Position numbers and translations under genes: made by a program. Below are positions 1-3,655 of a stretch of DNA of 5,419 nt, one piece after another. Position 1 is the stretch's first letter, and each line of letters opens with the position of its first letter. The stretch spans positions 1 to 5,419 of the forward strand of contig CAMPHX010000120.1 of assembly GCA_946886085.1 (NCBI GenBank). Reading direction: 5' to 3'. The stretch comes from an uncultured Flavobacteriales bacterium (GTDB lineage Bacteria > Bacteroidota > Bacteroidia > Flavobacteriales > Vicingaceae). The notes below the pieces were generated by a model, which saw only the letters and a program-made list of their open reading frames with translations, did not search any database and was not told the origin of the DNA.

Positions 1-46
1 GCCATAAGAATAGTAAAGGTAAAAGGTATATTCTTTTGATAAACAT
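1..46 (-). CDS. N-terminus of a probable secreted or membrane protein (partial, runs off window)
   Basis: An ATG at 46-44 on the minus strand opens a frame that stays open to the window edge and reads MFIKRIYLLPLLFLW. Two basic residues (K4, R5) followed by a run of hydrophobic residues is the look of a Sec or lipoprotein signal peptide n/h region, but the cleavage site would lie outside the window. It has the same orientation as the upstream rlmI-like gene but is separated from it by about 475 bases of repeats, so it probably has its own promoter. A weak -7-like TAAATTTA lies at 74-67 with a TTC 19 bases upstream. Alternatively, plus-strand frames ending in stops at 37-39 or 81-83 could be the tail of a plus-strand gene. 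Only 15 codons are visible, so the product cannot be named. Confidence 0.4.
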   Translation of the reverse strand, partial: MFIKRIYLLPLLFLW

Positions 47-164
47 TCAGTTTGTTTTTAGGAATGTAAATTTAAGAAAATAACATGAATGTTGAAGAAG
101 TTAGTAAAAGTCGATTAATTTCTTTTTTCTTTATTGAAAGAATTACGAAGGAAGCATCTTTAGC

Positions 165-210
165 GTCATTCTCGAAATTTTCAAGGAACGCAGAAAATTG
201 TCGGGAATCT
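165..210 (+). repeat. GTCAT hairpin repeat, copy A
   Basis: An imperfect palindrome. ATTCTCG (168-174) pairs with CGGGAAT (202-208) with one G-T wobble, A175 pairs with T201, G200 is bulged, and AATTTTC (176-182) pairs with GAAAATT (193-199). The loop is AAGGAACGCA. A near-identical stem with a different loop occurs at 3159-3205, which makes this a dispersed repeat and not a chance hairpin. A T-rich tract follows at about 211-223, so it could stop plus-strand transcripts, but no plus-strand gene is seen upstream. Confidence 0.75.
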
Positions 211-227
211 TATTTGTTTTTTTAGCC

Positions 228-253
228 TTTCTTTTGTCTTGAAACAAAAGAAA
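228..253. repeat. Perfect 10-bp inverted repeat
   Basis: TTTCTTTTGT (228-237) and ACAAAAGAAA (244-253) are exact reverse complements around a 6-base spacer, CTTGAA. I recall similar CTTGAAACAAAAG strings from intergenic DNA of other Bacteroidota, but this is memory, not a search. The stem has little GC and no U tract follows it on either strand, so a role as an intrinsic terminator is unlikely. Confidence 0.6.
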
Positions 254-284
254 AATTCTCAGAGGTTGGGTTATTATTTTGAAT

Positions 285-350
285 GTCATATCGAACAAGA
301 TTTTACGAGTTGAGGAACGAAGCTCAGTAAAATGAAGTTGAGATATCTTG
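285..350 (+). repeat. GTCAT hairpin repeat, copy B (nested palindrome)
   Basis: The element begins GTCATATCGAAC and ends GTTGAGATATCTTG. The outer arms ATATC (288-292)/GATAT (342-346) and AAC (294-296)/GTT (338-340) pair. An inner palindrome TTTTACGAG (301-309)/CTCAGTAAAA (323-332) pairs with one bulged A. The loop contains AGGAACG (313-319), also present in the loop of the hairpin at 165-210 (184-190). It appears to be a diverged member of the same family with an extra inner stem. Confidence 0.6.
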
Positions 351-400
351 TTGCTTAGGAATTGTAGTTTTAAATTGAATGTAGAAGTCAATGAGTAAGA

Positions 401-461
401 AGATTCTTCATTTTGTTTTGTAACGAAAATGAATTTTCGACAAAACTGCATTCAGAATGAC
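401..461 (-). repeat. GTCAT hairpin repeat, copy C (nested palindrome)
   Basis: Read on the minus strand it starts GTCATTCTGAATGCAG and ends GAAGAATCT. The core is a strong nested hairpin: GTTTTGT (415-421)/ACAAAAC (440-446) and CGAAAA (424-429)/TTTTCG (434-439), with an AA bulge at 422-423 and a TGAA loop. Outer arms ATTCT (403-407)/AGAAT (454-458) pair as well. Its ends match the GTCATTC...GAATCT ends of the copies at 165-210 and 3159-3205, but the interior is unrelated. Confidence 0.6.
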
Positions 462-471
462 AGTATTTATG

Positions 472-520
472 GGCTTCGTGTGATGGCAACTCCTCTCCTT
501 AGGGAAGGTTGGGATAGGAT
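472..520. repeat. GGCTTCGTGTG box plus small hairpin
   Basis: GGCTTCGTGTG (472-482) is followed by a purine/pyrimidine-asymmetric stretch with CCTT (497-500)/AAGG (505-508) around an AGGG loop. The same 11-mer occurs in the opposite orientation at 3063-3073, again beside a C-run/G-run hairpin. The element abuts the stop codon (524-522) of the rlmI-like gene. It may form the 3' end of the operon transcript, but there is no U tract after the stem on the minus strand. Confidence 0.5.
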
Positions 521-521
521 T

Positions 522-1721
522 TTACTCCACCCACAATACCAACCCCTTTAGATATTCACCTTCGGGATGGAAAATGTTTACTGGATGGTCGGCAGGTTGA
601 GATAAATGATACAATACCATAACATTTCTTTGTGAGCTAATGGCTGCTGCCATAATGGTATCGTAAAATAACTTTCTGTTAATTACCTGAGAACAAGAAA
701 AAGTGAATAATAATCCACCAGATTTCATGTTTTTTAGTGCCATTTCATTTAGTCTTTTATAACCCTGGACGGCTTTGTGCATCGATTTTCTGTGTTTTGC
801 ATAAGCAGGAGGATCCAACACAATGATGTCGTAAATTTCTTTATTTTCTTTTAAGAAAGTAAGCGTATCAGAAACAAAAGATTGATGGTTAGTAAGTTGG
901 TTTAGCTCAATATTTTTATCGGTTAGCTCAATTGCTTTTTTAGAACTATCAACAGAATGAACTGCTTTGGCTCCATTTTTTAGTGCCGCAACTGAAAAAC
1001 CACCTGAATAGCAAAAAGTATTCAACACCAATTTGTCTTTAGCTAATTCGCCTAACAATTTCCTATTCTCTCTTTGGTCGATAAAAAAGCCTGTTTTTTG
1101 TCCTTCAACCCAATCTAAATGGTAGTTACAATTGTATTCTGTGCCAATTAATTTGGGATCTTCAGCTTGATATAAATACCCATTTTCAATTTTCAGGTCA
1201 GTTTGTTTTTCAAGCGTTTCGGCACTTTTATCGTAAATGGCTAGTAACTTTTTACCATAAATTTTTTGTAAAGCAGCAACAAGTTGAGGTTTGGCAAAAT
1301 GCATTCCTGCCGAGTGAGATTGAATAACTGCTGTACCATTGTAAAAATCTATGATTAATCCAGGCAGTTGGTCGCCTTCGGCATGCACTAATCGGTAGAT
1401 GTTGGTAGCAGGATTTTCGGTTAATCCCATTGCCTTTCTCATTTCAAAAGCATTGTTTAATTTCTCAAACCAAAAATTATCGTCAATAGGTTCTTGCGTA
1501 AAACTTATTATTCTAACGGCAATAGTTCCATCTTGAAAATGTCCTGTGGCTAAGAAATTATTATTTTCATCAAAAACATTTACCAACTGACCGTCAGTAA
1601 GTGGTTGGGGTGGAGTAGTGTCCACAACAATTTTTTGTATAGCTCCCGAAAATACCCAAGGATGTTTTCTTTCAATAGATTTTTCTTTGTCTTTTTTGAG
1701 GATTACCGAAGGATAGTTCAT
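522..1721 (-). CDS. rlmI: RlmI-like class I SAM-dependent 23S rRNA cytosine-C5 methyltransferase
   Basis: A 399-residue protein, close to the ~396 residues of E. coli RlmI, which makes m5C1962 in 23S rRNA in the cytoplasm. An N-terminal PUA RNA-binding domain (about 3-80) carries the hallmark RKHPWVFSGAI (18-28). A central linker domain (about 85-190) follows. The Rossmann methyltransferase domain has GQKTGFFIDQRENR (207-220), the SAM-binding NTFCYSGGF (234-242), an acidic strand end at D258, LDPPAYAK (302-309) and FSCSQ (341-345), whose Cys343 is the candidate catalytic residue. The tail QPADHPVNIFHPEGEYLKG (375-393) closely matches what I recall of the RlmI C-terminus. The ATG at 1721 is nine bases after the ribH stop, so it is very likely cotranscribed and possibly translationally coupled. 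RlmI specificity is inferred by homology; a related specificity cannot be excluded. Confidence 0.9.
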   Translation of the reverse strand: MNYPSVILKKDKEKSIERKHPWVFSGAIQKIVVDTTPPQPLTDGQLVNVFDENNNFLATGHFQDGTIAVRIISFTQEPIDDNFWFEKLNNAFEMRKAMGLTENPATNIYRLVHAEGDQLPGLIIDFYNGTAVIQSHSAGMHFAKPQLVAALQKIYGKKLLAIYDKSAETLEKQTDLKIENGYLYQAEDPKLIGTEYNCNYHLDWVEGQKTGFFIDQRENRKLLGELAKDKLVLNTFCYSGGFSVAALKNGAKAVHSVDSSKKAIELTDKNIELNQLTNHQSFVSDTLTFLKENKEIYDIIVLDPPAYAKHRKSMHKAVQGYKRLNEMALKNMKSGGLLFTFSCSQVINRKLFYDTIMAAAISSQRNVMVLYHLSQPADHPVNIFHPEGEYLKGLVLWVE

Positions 1722-1730
1722 GGAATAAAT

Positions 1731-2216
1731 TTAGGCTTTTTGGAAAGCTACCATTTTTAAAGCAGTTATAGCAGCTTCATCGCCTTTATTACCATGTTTT
1801 CCACCAGAGCGATCTATGGCTTGTTGCATCGTATTATCGGTAAGGACACCAAAAATAACTGGTTTGTTGTATTTCAGCGCAACATCTTTAATTCCTAAGG
1901 CGGTGGCATTACAAACAAAGTCAAAATGTTTGGTTTCTCCCTGAATAACGCTTCCTAAGCATATTATAGCATCTAAGGTAGTTTTTTCTAATAGTGTTTG
2001 AGCTCCTAAAGGCAATTCAAAACTTCCGGGAACATATTGAATAACAATGTTTTCTTTAGCAACATGATGTTTTAAAAGGGTATTGTACGCTCCGTTAAGT
2101 AAACCTTGTGTAATTTGTTCGTTCCACTCGGCAACAACAATAGCTATTTTCATGCTAGCACCATCAGGAATGGATGCAGCGTCATAATCTGATAAGTTTT
2201 TGTTAACAGTTGCCAT
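1731..2216 (-). CDS. ribH: 6,7-dimethyl-8-ribityllumazine synthase
   Basis: Penultimate enzyme of riboflavin synthesis. It condenses 5-amino-6-ribitylaminouracil with 3,4-dihydroxy-2-butanone 4-phosphate to give the lumazine that riboflavin synthase uses. At 161 residues it has normal family length plus a short N-terminal extension of about 20. Visible motifs are VVAEWN (27-32, with the aromatic W31 that stacks on the pyrimidine), PGSFELP (63-69), GSVIQGETKHFD (88-99, with the catalytic His97), FGVLT (122-126), Arg136 in AIDRSG (the likely phosphate/catalytic Arg) and GNKGDEAA (142-149). All expected active-site residues are present, so it should be functional. Family members assemble into pentamers or 60-mer shells; which applies here is not readable from sequence. 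It sits between the TPR gene and the rlmI-like gene. No FMN riboswitch is visible upstream, and no other rib gene is in the window. Confidence 0.96.
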   Translation of the reverse strand: MATVNKNLSDYDAASIPDGASMKIAIVVAEWNEQITQGLLNGAYNTLLKHHVAKENIVIQYVPGSFELPLGAQTLLEKTTLDAIICLGSVIQGETKHFDFVCNATALGIKDVALKYNKPVIFGVLTDNTMQQAIDRSGGKHGNKGDEAAITALKMVAFQKA

Positions 2217-2251
2217 ATTTATTAGATTGGAGATTAGAAATTGGAGATTTC
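2217..2251. repeat. Short direct repeat in the TPR-ribH gap
   Basis: ATTGGAGATT occurs twice (2226-2235 and 2240-2249), offset by 14 bases, filling most of the 35-base gap. In the transcript this reads AAUCUCCAAU twice, just before the ribH start. No complementary arm is visible, so it is not a hairpin or an obvious terminator. Confidence 0.55.
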
Positions 2252-2944
2252 TTATTTTTCGCTCATCGTTTCAGCTCTAGCGATGTATTTTTCTACATCT
2301 CTAGCTTCAGGAGATTCAGCAAAATCTTTTTTAATCTCTTTGTATTTTTTTACCGCATTAGCATAGTCGCCTAAAGTTTCGTAAGCTATACCTGCTTTAA
2401 ATAAATAAATAGGAGAAGTAAGTTTATTGCTATTTTTAGCAGCTGCTTTTTCGTAATAATCTACTGCATTTTCAATATCATTTAATTCCATGTATGAATC
2501 GCCAATAGCACCTAAAGCAACAGCACTAATAATTACATCATCAGAGCTAAATTCTTTTAATTCATAAATAGCGTCTTCAAACATTCCCATATTTCTGTAA
2601 GCAATACCTAAATAATAGTGAGCTAAGTTGGCAGATTTTGTACCGCTGTAAGTTTCAACGATTTCAATAAATCCCATGTTTGTTCCGCCATCGCCATTAA
2701 TAGCTAGGTTTAAAGAATCTCTTTCAAACTGTTGTTCAGCCCAAAACATATTTTCTTGTGCTTCAGATTCTATAGGTGGAAGGTAAACTTTATAGTAAAA
2801 AGCAAAAGCTGCAATTACCAATATTATTGCACCTAATGCAACGGTAATAGGCATTTTATTATTTTCTACAAAGTTCTCGGTTTTACTGTAAACCTCTTGA
2901 ACATCAACAATTACTTCCGAATTTTCGTCTTTCTTTTTTGCCAT
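2252..2944 (-). CDS. Membrane-anchored tetratricopeptide repeat protein
   Basis: A 230-residue protein from the ATG at 2944. An in-frame TTG at 2974 would add ten residues, but it overlaps the candidate -7 element and is not preferred. A short charged N-terminus (MAKKKDENSE, residues 1-10) is followed by one transmembrane segment (about 32-52, MPITVALGAIILVIAAFAFYY). After it come an acidic/amphipathic linker and about three TPR units (roughly 104-137, 141-174 and 178-211) with typical LGIAYRNMGMFEDAI, LGAIGDSYMELNDIENAV and AGIAYETLGDYANAV signatures. The basic N-terminus suggests a cytoplasmic N-terminus with the TPR domain in the periplasm. TPR domains hold protein partners together; the partner is unknown. 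It is the first gene of the operon with ribH. From memory, a TPR protein next to ribH is common in Flavobacteriia, so this looks like conserved context. The layout resembles YfgM/YbgF-like TPR proteins, but orthology is not claimed. Confidence 0.88.
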   Translation of the reverse strand: MAKKKDENSEVIVDVQEVYSKTENFVENNKMPITVALGAIILVIAAFAFYYKVYLPPIESEAQENMFWAEQQFERDSLNLAINGDGGTNMGFIEIVETYSGTKSANLAHYYLGIAYRNMGMFEDAIYELKEFSSDDVIISAVALGAIGDSYMELNDIENAVDYYEKAAAKNSNKLTSPIYLFKAGIAYETLGDYANAVKKYKEIKKDFAESPEARDVEKYIARAETMSEK

Positions 2945-2971
2945 TTTGTTTTCTTGTTTTTTATAGGGTTG

Positions 2972-3003
2972 CAAAAATAGTTTTTTTAATCAAAATAATA
3001 ACG
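2972..3003 (-). promoter_or_regulatory. Candidate promoter for the TPR-ribH-rlmI operon
   Basis: On the minus strand TATTTTTG (2979-2972) matches the Bacteroidota -7 consensus TAnnTTTG. At the expected 19-base spacing upstream lies GTTA (3002-2999), a poor match to the -33 TTTG/TTG. Transcription would start near 2966, giving a leader of about 22 bases before the ATG at 2944. The position is right and the -7 box is good, but the -33 box is weak. Confidence 0.4.
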
Positions 3004-3023
3004 ATTTGCTCAATTTTATCTTT

Positions 3024-3073
3024 AAAAAGCCCCTTAAATCCCCCGAAGGGGGACTTTTTCAACACACGAAGCC
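3024..3073. repeat. GC-rich hairpin repeat with CACACGAAGCC box
   Basis: An inner stem TCCCCC (3039-3044)/GGGGGA (3048-3053) with a GAA loop is flanked by AAAAAG (3024-3029)/CTTTTT (3054-3059). CCCCTTAAA is bulged on the left. The hairpin is followed by CACACGAAGCC (3063-3073), the reverse complement of the box at 472-482. The C-run/G-run hairpin is a type I know as widespread between genes in Bacteroidota; its translated form (PLNPPKGDF) often produces false ORF calls. A strong stem ending in CTTTTT on both strands could also act as a bidirectional terminator, insulating the divergent promoters on each side. Confidence 0.7.
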
Positions 3074-3111
3074 TGCTTTTGTTAATGGTTAATAGTTATT
3101 TGTTAATTGTA

Positions 3112-3141
3112 GAGTTTAGTTAGTTTTAATTTTCTAAACTC
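3112..3141. repeat. 8-bp inverted repeat GAGTTTAG/CTAAACTC
   Basis: GAGTTTAG (3112-3119) and CTAAACTC (3134-3141) are exact reverse complements around a 14-base A/T-rich spacer. A third copy, GGAGTTTAG, lies at 3402-3410 and is an exact reverse complement of CTAAACTCC at 3134-3142. A role as ends of a mobile relict is possible but unproven. Confidence 0.45.
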
Positions 3142-3158
3142 CTAAACCACCTCTAACC

Positions 3159-3205
3159 GTCATTCTCGAAATTTTGGAGTGCAACGGAAAAATTATCGGG
3201 AATCT
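3159..3205 (+). repeat. GTCAT hairpin repeat, copy D
   Basis: ATTCTCG (3162-3168) pairs with CGGGAAT (3197-3203), A3169 pairs with T3196, A3195 is bulged, and AATTTT (3170-3175) pairs with AAAATT (3189-3194). The stem and the position of the bulge match the copy at 165-210, while the 13-base loop differs. A conserved stem with a variable loop points to conserved structure. Confidence 0.75.
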
Positions 3206-3234
3206 GTTTAAATCGACTATTTTCCTCTCTTTTT

Positions 3235-3310
3235 GTCATGCAGGATGCAACTAGCTAATTACTGGTTAACAAGTTTATTAAGAACAAATTTTCCAGCTAG
3301 ATTCCTCCTG
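3235..3310. repeat. Long imperfect inverted repeat, element E
   Basis: The left arm at 3241-3256 (CAGGATGCAACTAGCT) and right arm at 3295-3310 (AGCTAGATTCCTCCTG) are complementary at 13 of 16 positions around a 38-base A/T-rich interior. It is preceded by GTCAT (3235-3239). Its left end (GTCATGCAGGATGCA) resembles the end of the copy at 401-461 (GTCATTCTGAATGCA), so it may be a distant member of the GTCAT family. The right end lacks the GAATCT signature. Confidence 0.55.
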
Positions 3311-3357
3311 AAAGACATAAGAATTTTAGAGGTGTGTTTTGATGATCATAAACATGT

Positions 3358-3380
3358 AGCATTGAGTTACACTCAACGCT
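3358..3380. repeat. Short hairpin
   Basis: AGC (3358-3360) pairs with GCT (3378-3380) and TTGAGT (3362-3367) pairs with ACTCAA (3371-3376), with an A/C mismatch between the two stems and a 3-base TAC loop. No U tract follows, so a terminator is unlikely. It lies inside the block delimited by the CTAAACTCC inverted repeat. Confidence 0.4.
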
Positions 3381-3416
3381 CTGTTTAAATATCGCTCTAA
3401 TGGAGTTTAGGTAAAA

Positions 3417-3528
3417 CCACGAATACACGAATGAAATCTGTGTAAACAATTTGTGAAAATTAGCGTAATCTGTGGTATAAAAAACAATTGTCACTGATTT
3501 CACCAATTAACGCTGATTTATTCGCTGA
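3417..3528. repeat. Degenerate periodic CACGAAT / ATCTGTG repeat
   Basis: CCACGAATACACGAAT (3417-3432) is followed by spaced variants of one short motif: ATCTGTG (about 3436-3442), ATTTGTG (about 3449-3455), ATTAGCG (about 3458-3464) and ATCTGTGG (3468-3475). After a short A-rich spacer, CACTGATTT, CACCAATTAA, CGCTGATTTA and TTCGCTGA follow in tandem to 3528. Unit length is about 9-13 bases. The left end (CCACGAAT) and ATCTGTGG at 3475 are roughly complementary. I recall similar CACGAATTT/CACAGATT strings in many Bacteroidota intergenic regions. Confidence 0.6.
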
Positions 3529-3534
3529 AAGTTT

Positions 3535-3565
3535 CTTGTTTAATGGGCTAATTTTTATATTTTTG
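3535..3565 (+). promoter_or_regulatory. Candidate promoter for the lipoprotein gene
   Basis: TTG at 3536-3538 and TATTTTTG at 3558-3565 match the Bacteroidota primary-sigma consensus (-33 TTG, -7 TAnnTTTG) with exactly 19 bases between them. The start of transcription would fall around 3571, giving a leader of about 85 bases. The -33 box lies seven bases beyond the periodic repeat ending at 3528. Confidence 0.6.
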
Positions 3566-3655
3566 GAGAAGAATAGTTATTAAATACTATAGTAGATATT
3601 AGAAAAATATTACTTATAAATTGATAAAGTAGCATTTATTTAGTTGTTGTACTTA

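Larger units (their letters stand above)
47..521. other. Repeat-rich intergenic region
   Basis: No convincing gene lies here. A 102-codon minus-strand open frame at 143-451 is made almost entirely of palindromic repeat sequence and has no recognisable domain, so it is not annotated as a gene. The region contains, in order, a GTCAT hairpin (165-210), a 10-bp inverted repeat (228-253), a second GTCAT element (285-350), a nested hairpin on the other strand (401-461), and a GGCTTCGTGTG box followed by a small CCTT/AAGG hairpin that reaches the stop codon of the rlmI-like gene. Confidence 0.75.
2945..3655. other. Repeat-rich intergenic region between divergent genes
   Basis: About 710 bases without a convincing gene between the divergent TPR operon and the lipoprotein gene. 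Two short open frames here, 2938-3123 (+) and 3297-3506 (-), both start at TTG and read through repeats, so they are not annotated. The block holds promoters at both ends, a GC-rich hairpin (3024-3059), TTAA-rich low-complexity sequence (3078-3130), an 8-bp inverted repeat (3112-3141), a GTCAT hairpin (3159-3205), a long inverted repeat (3241-3310), a small perfect-stem hairpin (3358-3380) and a periodic degenerate repeat (3417-3528). Confidence 0.75.

Noticed and set aside
165..223. Intrinsic terminator (hairpin followed by a T-rich tract)
   Set aside because: The shape fits a plus-strand terminator, but no plus-strand gene is supported upstream, and the sister copy at 3159-3205 lacks a U tract; a dispersed repeat explains it better.
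143..451. 102-codon minus-strand open frame
   Set aside because: It is composed of palindromic intergenic repeats read as protein (serine/leucine/lysine-rich, no domain), with no promoter or neighbour logic.
2217..2251. FMN riboswitch ahead of ribH
   Set aside because: The gap is only 35 bases and holds a simple direct repeat; an FMN aptamer is far larger and none of its conserved helices is visible.
2252..2974. TPR protein starting at the upstream TTG (2974)
   Set aside because: The ATG at 2944 gives a typical MAKKK start, and the TTG lies inside the candidate -7 promoter element, so the extra ten residues are unlikely to be translated.
2938..3123. 61-codon plus-strand open frame
   Set aside because: It starts at a TTG, overlaps the start of the TPR gene on the other strand, and its middle (KSPLNPPKGDF) is the translation of the GC-rich hairpin repeat, a frequent source of false gene calls.
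3134..3410. Intact insertion sequence
   Set aside because: No transposase frame and no target-site duplication could be found; only short inverted ends are seen, so it is reported as a possible relict.
3297..3506. 69-codon minus-strand open frame ending LCLSGGI
   Set aside because: It starts at TTG inside the periodic repeat, runs through the hairpin at 3358-3380 and has no recognisable domain; it is more likely repeat or relict sequence than a gene.
3417..3528. CRISPR array
   Set aside because: The repeated units are only 7-10 bases, degenerate and without spacers of uniform length; no cas gene is present.
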